Origin: Stenotrophomonas acidaminiphila | Lineage (GTDB): Bacteria > Pseudomonadota > Gammaproteobacteria > Xanthomonadales > Xanthomonadaceae | Length of the DNA: 64,000 nucleotides | Reading direction: 5' to 3' | Assembly (NCBI GenBank): GCA_002951995.1 | Contig: CP019797.1 | Location: 1,906,501-1,970,500 of the forward strand | Shown here: piece by piece, positions 44,555-53,594 of the stretch | Position numbering within the stretch: the stretch's first letter is position 1 | How the letters are laid out: every line of letters starts with the position of its first letter | The notes under the pieces: model-generated | The model's database searches: none | What the model was told of the DNA's origin: nothing | What the model saw: only the letters and a program-made list of their open reading frames with translations | Program-made: the position numbers and the translations under genes

Positions 44555-46732
44555 TCAGCCGGTCACGTCGTCGTGCGATTGCGCGCGCCCCTGGGCGCGC
44601 GCGTCCAGCGCCTGGCGTCCCTCCTGCAGCGCGGCACCGATGCGCGCGTGCAGCGGCTTCCATTCGCCCTTGAGTTGCCAGTCGGCCATGCGCATCAACT
44701 CTCCCCCCTGCCGGGCGACTTTCAGCAACCCCAGGTTGGCGGCCACGCCCTTGATCGCATGGGCGTGTTCGCGCAGCCGCGTCCAGTCCTCGCCCTGCGC
44801 ATCGCCGGGCAAGGCGCCGATGCCGCTCTCCAGGTCCTCCAGGCACTGGCGCACGAACTCGCGCTCGAAGCCCTTGCCCATGCCCAGCGCGGTCAGCTCG
44901 TCGAGCACGCCGGTATCGAGCACCGCGTCGCCGTCGGCGAAGGTGGGAATCACCGCGGCCATGTCGCGGCTGCCGGCCGCCGCGCCGCTGGCGATGTCGG
45001 CCATGGTCTCCAGCAGCCGGGCCGCCACCACCGGCTTGGCCATGAACGCATGCGCCCCGGCCTGGTTGCAGCGCTGGATGGCCTCGGGCGTGACATCGGC
45101 ACTGAGGATCACCACCGGCGTGCGCGGTCCGCCACCGGCCTGCATCACCCGCAGCTCCCGGAGCAGGTCCAGCCCGCTCATGCCGGGCATGTGCAGGTCG
45201 GTGATGGCCACGTCGAACTCGCGCGCGGCCATGGCATCGAGCGCCTCCTCGGCGCCGTGCACGCAGGTGACGCGGTGGCCGGCCTTCTGCAGCAGCCGCT
45301 GCAGCACCATGCGGTTGGCCTCGTGGTCGTCGGCCACCAGGATGTCCAGGCTGCGCACGCGCGCGCGGTGGCGGCGGAACGGGTCGGTGAAGGCGATGAC
45401 GTTGCCGGGGTCCTCGGCGGCCGCGGCCTCGCTGCCCGGCACCGCCCCGCCCTCGGCCACGGGCGTGGCCAGTGCCCGGCCCAGCGGCAGCTCCACCCAG
45501 AAGCAGCTGCCGGCCGGCAGGTTCTCGCGGTAGCCGATCTCGCCGCCCATGGCCTGGGCCAGGCCCTTGGCGATGGCCGTGCCCAGTCCGGTGCCCTCGT
45601 GGCGCCGGGCCATGGACACGTCGGCCTGCTCGAAAGCGTCGAACAGCCGCGGCCGCAGCGCAGCCGGCACGCCGATGCCGGTATCCAGGATCTCGAAGCG
45701 CAGCCGCAGCGGCACGTCCTGCCCCGACTGGCTGACCGACACCCGGATTTCCACCTGGCCATGGTCGGTGAACTTGACCGCGTTGCCGGCCAGGTTGAGC
45801 AGGATCTGGCGCAGGTGGCCCACATCGCCATGCAGCCCGTCGGGCACCCCGGACTCGACGAACACGCGGTAGTCCAGGCGCTTGGCGCGCGCCTGCGGGG
45901 CCAGGATCAGGCCGATCGAGTGCACCAGCTCGGCCAGCGAGAAATCGCGGGCGTTGATGCGCAGCTTGCCGGCCTCGATCGCGGAAATGTCCAGCACTTC
46001 CTCCACCAGCGCCAGCAGGGTCCGCGCCGAGGCCTGGATCGTGCCCAGGCACTCGCGCTGCTCTTCGTCCAGGCGGGTGGTGGCGAGCAGTTCGGTCATG
46101 CCGGACAGACCGTTGAGCGGGGTCCGGAATTCGTGGCTCATGTTGGCCAGGAAGCGGCTCTTGGCGTCGCTGGCGCGGCGCGCCTCGGCCATCGCCCGGG
46201 TCAACTGCCGCAACAGGCTGGAGAAATACAGCGGGATCGCCGCCAGCCCGACCAGCAGGCCGATACCCAGCGCCAGGTTGCGCTGCCAGTAGTCGCTCAG
46301 CGCCAGGGTGATGCCGAAGCTGGTGGTGGCCATGACCACGGCCAGCATCAGGTAGCGGTTGCCGAAGCGCATGCCGTTGCCGACGGTGACCCACATCACC
46401 ACCACGTAGATGCAGGCCATCGGCTCGCCGATGGTGCTCATCGCCGCGGACATCAGCGCGTAGTCGTCGACCATGCCCAGGATCCGACGCAGGTCCGAGC
46501 GTCCCGGCTTCCACAGCAGCCAGCCCATCAGCACCAGCGACAGGCCCTGGGCGATCAGGATCAGGGTGATCACCAGCTGCAGCTGCCCCGGCGGCAGGCT
46601 CCAGCGCTTGGCCGACAACAGCACGTAACACAGGATCAGCGCGATCATCACGATGCGCACCAGCGCCTGCGCGTGCTCGCTGTCCCCGCGTTGCCGCAGG
46701 CGCTGGCGCAGCCAGGCGAACGCGCTCGTCAT
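44555..46732 (-). CDS. rpfC: DSF sensor hybrid histidine kinase RpfC
   Basis: A 725-residue hybrid sensor kinase, close to the length of X. campestris RpfC. The N-terminal input has five membrane helices (about 25-42, 51-74, 88-117, 127-145 and 153-174). A HisKA domain with H200 in NMSHEFRTPLNG, an HATPase domain (about 300-420, GTGLGTAIAK), a receiver with D511 in ITDLHMPG and a C-terminal HPt domain with H657 in HAHAIKG follow. It relays phosphate to RpfG when DSF binds and also holds RpfF inactive. It starts one base after the rpfG stop (TGACATG), so rpfG-rpfC is an operon. No rpfH lies between them. Confidence 0.95.
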   Translation of the reverse strand: MTSAFAWLRQRLRQRGDSEHAQALVRIVMIALILCYVLLSAKRWSLPPGQLQLVITLILIAQGLSLVLMGWLLWKPGRSDLRRILGMVDDYALMSAAMSTIGEPMACIYVVVMWVTVGNGMRFGNRYLMLAVVMATTSFGITLALSDYWQRNLALGIGLLVGLAAIPLYFSSLLRQLTRAMAEARRASDAKSRFLANMSHEFRTPLNGLSGMTELLATTRLDEEQRECLGTIQASARTLLALVEEVLDISAIEAGKLRINARDFSLAELVHSIGLILAPQARAKRLDYRVFVESGVPDGLHGDVGHLRQILLNLAGNAVKFTDHGQVEIRVSVSQSGQDVPLRLRFEILDTGIGVPAALRPRLFDAFEQADVSMARRHEGTGLGTAIAKGLAQAMGGEIGYRENLPAGSCFWVELPLGRALATPVAEGGAVPGSEAAAAEDPGNVIAFTDPFRRHRARVRSLDILVADDHEANRMVLQRLLQKAGHRVTCVHGAEEALDAMAAREFDVAITDLHMPGMSGLDLLRELRVMQAGGGPRTPVVILSADVTPEAIQRCNQAGAHAFMAKPVVAARLLETMADIASGAAAGSRDMAAVIPTFADGDAVLDTGVLDELTALGMGKGFEREFVRQCLEDLESGIGALPGDAQGEDWTRLREHAHAIKGVAANLGLLKVARQGGELMRMADWQLKGEWKPLHARIGAALQEGRQALDARAQGRAQSHDDVTG

Positions 46733-46733
46733 G

Positions 46734-47795
46734 TCAGGCTTCCGGTCTCGGGAACGCCGCCGAGTAGCGGGCGCAGACCTGCTCCAGCCGCTCGCGCGCC
46801 TGCAGCAGCGCATCCACGCAGCGCGGGCAGAACAGGCGCCCGCGCTGGGCGTAGAGGTAGGCCAGCGCGGCGTCCATCGACCAGGCCTCCTTGTACGGCC
46901 GCGGCGACAGCAGCGCGTCGAACACGTCGGCCACCGCGACGATGCGCGCTTCCAGCGGGATGTCCTCGCCCACCAGGCCGTCGGGGTAGCCGCTGCCGTC
47001 GTAGCGCTCGTGGTGGCGCAGGGCGATGGTCGCGCCCATCTGGATGAAGCGGTTGTTGCTGCCGCTGAGCAGCTCGTGGCCGATACGCGGGTGGCGGCGC
47101 ATGACCGCCAGCTCGTCCTCGTCCAGCTTGCCCGACTTGAGCAGGATCGAATCGGGTATGGCGATCTTGCCCATGTCGTGCAGCGGCGCGGCCATCTCGA
47201 TGGTGCGCACGTCCTCGCTGGGCAGCCCCAGTTCGTCGGCGATCAGCCCGGCGACATGCGCCATGCGCTCGAGGAAGGCACTGGTGCCGGCGTCGCGGTA
47301 CTCGATGGCGCGCGCCAGCCGCGACAGGGTCTCGCGCTCGCGCTCCTCGACCTCGTGCATGCTGGCCAGCAGCCGCTGTTCCAGCGACAGTGCCCGCTGG
47401 CGCACGCTCTGGCTGTGGCGCCGCAGCTGCAGCAGGTTGTTGCAGCGCGCGCGCAGTTCGCGCGGGCGGATCGGCTTGACCAGGAAATCGATGACCCCGG
47501 CCTCGAGCGCGCTCTGCCGCAGCGGCTCGTCGCCGACCACGGTGATCAGCACGATCGGGACGTCGCGGTTGCCGGGCATGCGCCGGAAGCGCTGGGCGAA
47601 CTCCAGCCCGTCCATGTTGGGCATGCGGTAGTCGAGCAGCAGCAGGTCGGTATCGTGCGACTGGCACCAGACCAGCGCCTCCAGCGGATCGGCGAAGTCG
47701 TACACGCCCAGTTCCGGCGAGATGTCTTCCAGCACATGCCGCACCATGCTGCGGGCCGATGTCTGGTCGTCGACGATGACGATTTCCAAGCGCAT
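46734..47795 (-). CDS. rpfG: HD-GYP response regulator RpfG (c-di-GMP phosphodiesterase)
   Basis: A 353-residue response regulator. The receiver domain (about 3-120) has the acidic pair IVDDQ and phospho-acceptor D55 in LLLLDYRMPN. A coiled linker (about 125-165) leads to an HD-GYP phosphodiesterase domain (about 165-345) with HD at 206-207 in PLHDMGK and the HHERYDGSGYP motif at 261-271. Phosphorylation by RpfC activates cyclic di-GMP hydrolysis, which in Xanthomonas raises virulence-factor output and disperses biofilm. The start at 47795 (MRLEIVIVDD) is chosen because residues before it are not conserved in the receiver fold. Confidence 0.95.
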   Translation of the reverse strand: MRLEIVIVDDQTSARSMVRHVLEDISPELGVYDFADPLEALVWCQSHDTDLLLLDYRMPNMDGLEFAQRFRRMPGNRDVPIVLITVVGDEPLRQSALEAGVIDFLVKPIRPRELRARCNNLLQLRRHSQSVRQRALSLEQRLLASMHEVEERERETLSRLARAIEYRDAGTSAFLERMAHVAGLIADELGLPSEDVRTIEMAAPLHDMGKIAIPDSILLKSGKLDEDELAVMRRHPRIGHELLSGSNNRFIQMGATIALRHHERYDGSGYPDGLVGEDIPLEARIVAVADVFDALLSPRPYKEAWSMDAALAYLYAQRGRLFCPRCVDALLQARERLEQVCARYSAAFPRPEA

Positions 47796-47987
47796 GTGAC
47801 TGTCTGTCCGATGAAACCGCTGTTGCCGGGAAGTCAGGCTCCCGGCACGCCGCGCCTCCTCACCGGCCCCTGCGGGCACGGTCCGGCGGACATCGCATCA
47901 TCAACTGCATGCGCCGGCCCTGCAATACGCCCGTGCCCGGGCGGGCCCGCAAGCCGGTGCGCGGCGCCCGGCGGAGCGGGCGCGCGC

Positions 47988-49505
47988 TCAGTTCTCCGGG
48001 CGCATGTACGGGAACAGCAGCACGTCGCGGATCGAGGCGCGGCCGGTCAGCATCATCACCAGGCGGTCGATGCCGATGCCCAAGCCGCCGGTCGGGGCCA
48101 TGCCGTATTCCAGGGCGCGGATGTAGTCCGAATCGTAGTGCATGGCCTCGTCGTCACCGCCCTGCTTGGCCTCCACCTGCGCCTGGAAGCGCGCGGCCTG
48201 GTCCTCCGGGTCGTTCAGCTCGGAGAAGCCGTTGGCGATCTCCTTGCCGTTGATGAACAGCTCGAAGCGGTCGGTGTAGCCCGGCTCGGTGTCGCTGGCG
48301 CGGGCCAGCGGCGACACCTCCACCGGGTGGTCGGTGATGAAGGTCGGCTGCACCAGGGTGTGCTCCACCGTGGCTTCGAAGATTTCCAGCAGCAGCTTGC
48401 CCCAGCCCCAGGACGGCTTGACCTTGATCTTCAGCCGCTCGCAATGGCGCAGCAGGGCGTCGCGGTCGGTGCAGTCGGCGACGCTGATTTCCGGGTTGTG
48501 GTGGCGGACCGCCTCGTCCATGCGCCAGCGGCGGAAGGCCGGGGCCAGGTCGATGCTGGCGCCGTCCCACTCCACCGTGGTGGTGCCCAGCACCTGCCGG
48601 GCCACGTCGCGGATCACGCCCTCGGTCAGGTCCATCACTTCGTTGTACGTGGCGTAGGCCTCGTACAGCTCCATCATGGTGAATTCCGGGTTGTGGCGGG
48701 TGCTCACGCCCTCGTTGCGGAAATTGCGGTTGATCTCGTAGACCCGCTCCAGACCGCCGACCACCAGGCGCTTGAGGTACAGCTCCGGGGCCACGCGCAG
48801 GTACAGGTCCAGGTCCAGCGCGTTGTGGTGGGTGGTGAACGGCTTGGCGGTGGCGCCGCCGGGGATGTAATGCATCATCGGCGTCTCGACTTCGAGGAAG
48901 TCGCGCGCGTCCAGCCAGGCGCGCATGGCGCGGATGATCTTGGAGCGCTTGACGAACACCTCGCGCGACTCCGGGGTCACGATCAGGTCCACGTAGCGCT
49001 GGCGGTAGCGCTGCTCGACGTCGGCCAGGCCATGCCACTTGTCCGGCAGCGGGCGCAGCGACTTGGTCAGCAGCCGCAGCGCGGTGGCCTTGACCGACAG
49101 CTCGCCGGTCTTGGTGCGGGTCAGGCCGCCTTCCACGGCGATGATGTCGCCCACGTCCCAGCCCTTGAACGCGGCATAGGCCTCGTCCAGCGCGGTCGCC
49201 TGCAGGAACAGCTGGATGCGGCCGGACTCGTCCTGGATCTGGGCGAAGCTGGCCTTGCCCATGATCCGCTTGGCCATCAGCCGGCCGGCCATCTTCACGG
49301 TGCGGCCGGAGGCTTCCAGCGCCTCGGCGGTCCAGGTACCGGCGTCGGCGAACTCGGCCTGCAGCGCGCCGGCGAAGTGTTCGCGGCGGAAGTCGTTCGG
49401 GTAGGCGATCCCCTGCCCGCGCAACGCCGTGAGTTTCGCGCGGCGCTCGGCGATGAGGCTGTTCTCGTCGACGGGGGTCTGCGGCGCGGGGGTCTGGTCG
49501 TTCAT
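47988..49505 (-). CDS. lysS: Lysyl-tRNA synthetase
   Basis: A 505-residue class II aminoacyl-tRNA synthetase that charges tRNA-Lys. It has an N-terminal OB-fold anticodon-binding domain (about 65-170; [19 protein letters not shown]). The catalytic domain follows with motif 2-like [14 protein letters not shown] and [14 protein letters not shown], and motif 3 [11 protein letters not shown] near the C-terminus. Length and motifs are normal. Its place next to prfB mirrors the E. coli prfB-lysS pair. Confidence 0.97.
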   Translation of the reverse strand: MNDQTPAPQTPVDENSLIAERRAKLTALRGQGIAYPNDFRREHFAGALQAEFADAGTWTAEALEASGRTVKMAGRLMAKRIMGKASFAQIQDESGRIQLFLQATALDEAYAAFKGWDVGDIIAVEGGLTRTKTGELSVKATALRLLTKSLRPLPDKWHGLADVEQRYRQRYVDLIVTPESREVFVKRSKIIRAMRAWLDARDFLEVETPMMHYIPGGATAKPFTTHHNALDLDLYLRVAPELYLKRLVVGGLERVYEINRNFRNEGVSTRHNPEFTMMELYEAYATYNEVMDLTEGVIRDVARQVLGTTTVEWDGASIDLAPAFRRWRMDEAVRHHNPEISVADCTDRDALLRHCERLKIKVKPSWGWGKLLLEIFEATVEHTLVQPTFITDHPVEVSPLARASDTEPGYTDRFELFINGKEIANGFSELNDPEDQAARFQAQVEAKQGGDDEAMHYDSDYIRALEYGMAPTGGLGIGIDRLVMMLTGRASIRDVLLFPYMRPEN

Positions 49506-49607
49506 GGCGTTGGCTTGGTGGTGGCGGGGGAGGAAACAGGCCCGGCCATCATGCCGATGGACGGGCGGTGGAGCGGACGCGCGGCCGCCGGGGCCGCCGC
49601 GCGCCGG

Positions 49608-50733
49608 TTACGCGTCGATGCGCTTGGAACCGGCTTCCAGGCCGGACTTGAGGCTGGCCTCGACGAATTCGTCCAGGTCGCCGTCGAGCACCTTCTGGGT
49701 ATCGCTGCGCTCGATGCCGGTCCGCAGGTCCTTGATGCGGCTCTGGTCCAGCACGTAATTGCGGATCTGGCTGCCCCAGCCGATGTCGGACTTGGTGGCT
49801 TCCACCGCATCCTTCTCGGCGTTGCGCTTCTGGATCTCCAGCTCGTACAGCTTGGCGGCCAGCATCTTCATCGCGCGGTCGCGGTTGGCGTGCTGGCTGC
49901 GCTCGGTCTGGCAGGCCACCACCACCCCGCTGGGGACGTGGGTGATGCGCACGGCCGATTCGGTCTTGTTGACGTGCTGGCCACCGGCACCGGAAGACCG
50001 GTACACGTCGGTCTTCAGGTCGGCCGGGTTGATCTGGATGTCGATGTTGTCATCCACTTCCGGCGACACGAATACCGAGGTGAAGCTGGTGTGACGGCGG
50101 TTGTCCGAGTCGAACGGGCTCTTGCGCACCAGGCGGTGCACGCCGATCTCGGTCTTCAGCCAGCCGTAGGCGAAATCGCCCTCCACGCGGAACGTCGCCG
50201 ACTTGATGCCGGCCACTTCGCCGCCGGAGACTTCCAGCAGCTCGGTCTTCCAGCCGCGGCTCTCGGCCCAGCGCAGGTACATGCGCAGCAGGATTTCGGC
50301 CCAGTCCTGGGCCTCGGTGCCACCGGCGCCGGCCTGGATGTCGACGAAGGCGTTGGCCGAGTCCATCTGCCCGGAGAACATGCGCTGGAACTCCAGCTTC
50401 TCGATCTGCGCCTGGTACTTGTCCAGGTCCGCGACCACCGCCAGCGCGGTGTCCTCGTCCTGTTCGCTCTCGGCCAGGTCCAGCAGCTCGCCGCATTCGG
50501 CCATGCCGTCGAGCACGCCGGCGATGCCCAGCACGGTCTTCTCCAGGCTGGCGCGCTCGCGCCCCAGGTTCTGCGCGTACTCGGCGTTGTTCCAGACATC
50601 GGGGCTTTCCAGCTCCCGGGTTACTTCCTCAAGACGCTCTTTCTTGGCGTCGTAGTCAAAGATACCCCCTGAGCGAGACCACGCGATCGGTCAGATCGGT
50701 GATTCGCTGGCGGATCGGATTCAGTTCGATCAT
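49608..50733 (-). CDS. prfB: Peptide chain release factor 2 with programmed +1 frameshift
   Basis: RF2 (374 residues after frameshifting) ends translation at UGA and UAA codons. The ATG at 50733 opens a 25-codon frame ([14 protein letters not shown]...) that stops at an in-frame UGA (codon 26, 50658-50656). Slipping forward one base at CTT-T-GAC joins it to the main frame ([11 protein letters not shown]...). The body shows the UGA-recognition tripeptide SPF ([11 protein letters not shown]) and the catalytic GGQ ([17 protein letters not shown]). This is the classic autoregulatory frameshift, not a damaged gene. Confidence 0.97.
50656..50670 (-). promoter_or_regulatory. prfB programmed +1 frameshift site
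   Basis: On the minus strand AGGGGGTATCTTTGA contains an internal Shine-Dalgarno-like AGGGGG, three bases, the slippery CTT and the UGA stop, identical to the E. coli prfB element. When RF2 is scarce the ribosome pauses at UGA and shifts forward by one base, raising RF2 synthesis. Confidence 0.95.
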
Positions 50734-50902
50734 GGTCGGTCCATGCAGGTGCAGACAAGCCGGCAATTCTAGCATCGCCCATCCACGCCGGCGGTGATCG
50801 CGCGCGCCCTGCCGGTTCCCGCGGGAACCGCCGGCGCTTGCCGGTAGAATCGCGGCCAGCCGCGTCGCGGCGCGGCCCTTTCAACCGATCAAGGACTCTC
50901 GC

Positions 50903-52045
50903 TTGAATACACGCCCCACCCGCCTGTTCGCCGCCCTTTCCCTGGCCCTGGCCCTGGCCGCCTGCCAGAAGCTGGGCGGCGGTGAAGCCGACACCGCCCC
51001 CAGCTTCGCCGTCGGCGACAGCGTCTCCGGCGAGATCACCTCTTCCAGCCGCCTGAACTACAACGACGGCAGCCGCCACCAGGGCTACCGGATGGCGCTG
51101 AAGAGCGGCCAGGCCGTGGCCCTGGAACTGGGCGGCGCGCTCGATGGCCAGCTGTCGGTGTTCGACGGCCAGAACCTGCTGGCCACCGCCTCGGCGGGTG
51201 GCTACGAGGGCGAGGCCGGCGACCGCGGGCTCAGCCTGGCGTTCAAGGCGCCCAAGGACGGCACCTACCTGGTGGCGGTGAACAGCGCCAGCGCGGATGC
51301 GTTCGGCCCGTTCAAGCTCAAGAGCAGCCAGGTCACGCCCTATGACGGCAAGCCGCTGGGGGCCGGCAGCGAGGCCATCGACTGGCTGGTGGACGAAAAA
51401 CAGGACTACACGCTCAAGGTCGACAAGGCCGGCATCTACGCCGTCACCATGGAATCGGGCGCGCTCGATGCCTACCTGCGCCTGAGCGGTCGTGGCGTCG
51501 ATATCGAGGACGACGATGGCGGCGGCAACCTCAACGCCCGCATCCGCGCGTACCTGGAGCCGGGCGAGTACACCCTCGCCGCGTCGTCGCTCAGCGGCGG
51601 CACCGGCGCGTTCACGCTGAAGGTCGCGCTGACCCCGGTCGACAAGGACCTGATCATCCGCGACGGCAGCGCGCTGGCCGTCGGCCAGACCGCGCAGGGC
51701 ATGGTCGACTCGCGCGGGCGCCGCAGCTTCGTGCTCGAGCTGGACAGCGCGCGCCACCTGCAGTTCGATGCCATCGCCGACAACTTCGATTCGGTGCTGC
51801 GGGTCAGCGGCCCCGGCATCGAGGCCGAGGACGACGACGGCGGCAACGGCACCAACGCGCGGCTGGCGCTGCGCATGGGCCCCGGCCGCTACACGGTGAC
51901 CGTTTCCAGCTTCGGCAGCCAGCAGGGCGTATTCGAGCTGGAGACCACCGACCTGGGCGGCGACGCCGCCGCGCCCGCCAACAGCAACCGCAAGGACGCC
52001 GCCACCGCCACCGACGCGGCGGCCGAGGCGGCCGTCGCGAACTGA
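50903..52045 (+). CDS. Putative lipoprotein with PPC-like repeats
   Basis: A 380-residue lipoprotein precursor; lipobox LAAC (Cys about 21). Two or three copies of a beta-sandwich module like the pre-peptidase C-terminal (PPC) domain follow. Each is marked by an acidic glycine motif (EDDDGGGNLNARI at about 205 and EDDDGGNGTNARL at about 312) and by PGEYTL/PGRYTV strands. The last 35 residues are Ala-rich and disordered-looking. The start is a TTG at 50903 with AAGGA seven bases upstream. PPC modules usually accompany secreted proteases, but no catalytic domain is present here. It is a paralogue of the next gene. Confidence 0.82.
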   Translation: MNTRPTRLFAALSLALALAACQKLGGGEADTAPSFAVGDSVSGEITSSSRLNYNDGSRHQGYRMALKSGQAVALELGGALDGQLSVFDGQNLLATASAGGYEGEAGDRGLSLAFKAPKDGTYLVAVNSASADAFGPFKLKSSQVTPYDGKPLGAGSEAIDWLVDEKQDYTLKVDKAGIYAVTMESGALDAYLRLSGRGVDIEDDDGGGNLNARIRAYLEPGEYTLAASSLSGGTGAFTLKVALTPVDKDLIIRDGSALAVGQTAQGMVDSRGRRSFVLELDSARHLQFDAIADNFDSVLRVSGPGIEAEDDDGGNGTNARLALRMGPGRYTVTVSSFGSQQGVFELETTDLGGDAAAPANSNRKDAATATDAAAEAAVAN

Positions 52046-52049
52046 AGCA

Positions 52050-52081
52050 CCGGGGCGGCGGGTCCCTGCCCGCCGTCCCGG
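52050..52081 (+). terminator. Hairpin between the two PPC-like genes
   Basis: CCGGGGCGGCGGG and CCCGCCGTCCCGG pair over 13 positions with one G-T, loop TCCCT, starting five bases after the first stop codon. No T-run. Confidence 0.6.
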
Positions 52082-52169
52082 CGCTTTCCCCCTGGCCAGC
52101 GGCGCCAGCAGTCCACCTGCGTCGCGCCGGGCACTGGCCGTCCCCTGCAACACACCAAGGAACCCCTAC

Positions 52170-53513
52170 GTGAAGCGACTCGCAGCTGGAGTGCTGACCC
52201 TCGCCATCGCCGCCGGCCTGAACGCCCCCGTTCACGCCGCCCCCGCCGCCCGTCCCCTCGCCAGCAACGGCGAGACCTCGGGTGAAATCACCTCCGCCAC
52301 CGCGCTGAACTACAGCGACGGCAGCCGCAGCCAGCTGTTCAGCCTGCAGCTGGCGGCCGGCCAGGCGGTATCGCTGAAACTGGACGGCCCGCTCAACGGC
52401 ACGCTGGCGGTATTCCACCGCGACATGCTGGTCGGCCGCACCGAATGCGGCTGCGGCGAAGGTGCCCAGCTCAGCGTGCGCGCCGACAAGGGCGGCCAGT
52501 ACCTGGTCGCGGTCAGCGGCGCCGACGCCCGCGCCTTCGGCCCGTTCCACCTCACCGCCACGCCGATCGTCGCCTATGACGGCAAGCCGCTGGCGGCCGG
52601 CCAGCGCATCACCGACTGGCTGGTCGGCGACCGCCAGACCTATACCCTGCAGGTCGACACCCCCGGGCTGTACACCGTCTCGCTGGAATCGGACGCGTTC
52701 GACACCCGGCTGGAGCTCAGTGGCAACGGCGTGGCGCTGGAAGACGACGACGGCGGCAACGGCACCAACTCGCGGCTGGTGGCACCGCTGCAGCCGGGAA
52801 CCTACACCCTCACCGCCAACGCCTTCTCGCGCAACGGCGGCGCGTTCTACCTGGGCGTGGAGCGGGCCGATTTCCCGGAAGGGCTGGTGTTCGAGGACGG
52901 CGGCGCGCTGCCGCTGGAAGGCCTGGCCAGCAGCTTCGTCGGCGCCGACCAGACCCGCAGCTTCGTGTTCTCGCTGGCGGACCGCCGCCGCGTGCAGTTC
53001 GACGCCAGCAGCCGCGACATCGACACCTTCCTGACCCTGCAGGGCCCCGACTTCACGCTCAGCGACGACGATGGCGGCGGCGGCGTGAACTCGCGCCTGT
53101 CGCAGGTACTGGACCCGGGCGAGTACAACGTTTCGGTGCGCTCGGTGAACGGCCGCGGCGGCATCTTCCAGATCACCACCAGCACCGCGCCGGCACCGGA
53201 TGGCCCGACCCGCCCGGTGCTCGTCCCCGGCCGCGAGACCAGCGGCCAGCTGATCGCCGGTTCGCGCAGCCTGTACACGCTGGAGGTCCCGCGCAAGGGC
53301 CACTACGTGATCAGCATGACCGGCAGCAACGGCCTGGACGGCATGATCACCCTGATGCGCGACGGCGAGGAAGTCGCCTCGCAGGACGACAGCGACACCA
53401 GCCTGGATCCGCAGCTGGAGATCGAGCTGGACGCCGGCCAGTACGTGCTGATGGCGCACAGCTTCGACCCGTCCGCGACGGGCGCCTACCGGCTGCTGGT
53501 CCGGCGCCGGTAA
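52170..53513 (+). CDS. Exported protein with PPC-like repeats, paralogue of preceding gene
   Basis: A 447-residue protein with a normal signal peptide (cleavage near VHAA, about 23) and no lipobox cysteine. Three to four PPC-like beta-sandwich modules carry acidic signatures (LEDDDGGNGTNSRLV at about 190 and LSDDDGGGGVNSRLS at about 290) and a final module with SQDDSDTSLDPQLEIELDAGQY. The shared phrases SGEITS, LNYxDGSR and AYDGKPL show a tandem duplication with the lipoprotein upstream. The start is a GTG at 52170, preceded by CCAAGGA. No enzyme domain is visible; a periplasmic or cell-surface binding role is possible. Confidence 0.82.
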   Translation: MKRLAAGVLTLAIAAGLNAPVHAAPAARPLASNGETSGEITSATALNYSDGSRSQLFSLQLAAGQAVSLKLDGPLNGTLAVFHRDMLVGRTECGCGEGAQLSVRADKGGQYLVAVSGADARAFGPFHLTATPIVAYDGKPLAAGQRITDWLVGDRQTYTLQVDTPGLYTVSLESDAFDTRLELSGNGVALEDDDGGNGTNSRLVAPLQPGTYTLTANAFSRNGGAFYLGVERADFPEGLVFEDGGALPLEGLASSFVGADQTRSFVFSLADRRRVQFDASSRDIDTFLTLQGPDFTLSDDDGGGGVNSRLSQVLDPGEYNVSVRSVNGRGGIFQITTSTAPAPDGPTRPVLVPGRETSGQLIAGSRSLYTLEVPRKGHYVISMTGSNGLDGMITLMRDGEEVASQDDSDTSLDPQLEIELDAGQYVLMAHSFDPSATGAYRLLVRRR

Positions 53514-53525
53514 ACCCGCGGCATC

Positions 53526-53553
53526 GCGCAGGCCGTCGCTGGGCGGCCTGCGC
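53526..53553 (+). terminator. Hairpin after second PPC-like gene
   Basis: GCGCAGGCCG and CGGCCTGCGC form a perfect 10-base-pair stem with an 8-base loop, 12 bases after the stop. It lies between converging genes and could serve both strands. Confidence 0.65.
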
Positions 53554-53594
53554 ACCCGGCCGCGCGGGGGGCCAGCGGCCGCGCGCGCGGCCGG

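Noticed and set aside
50656-50733. prfB as a frameshifted pseudogene
   Set aside because: The shift site is the well-known programmed +1 element and the body is intact.
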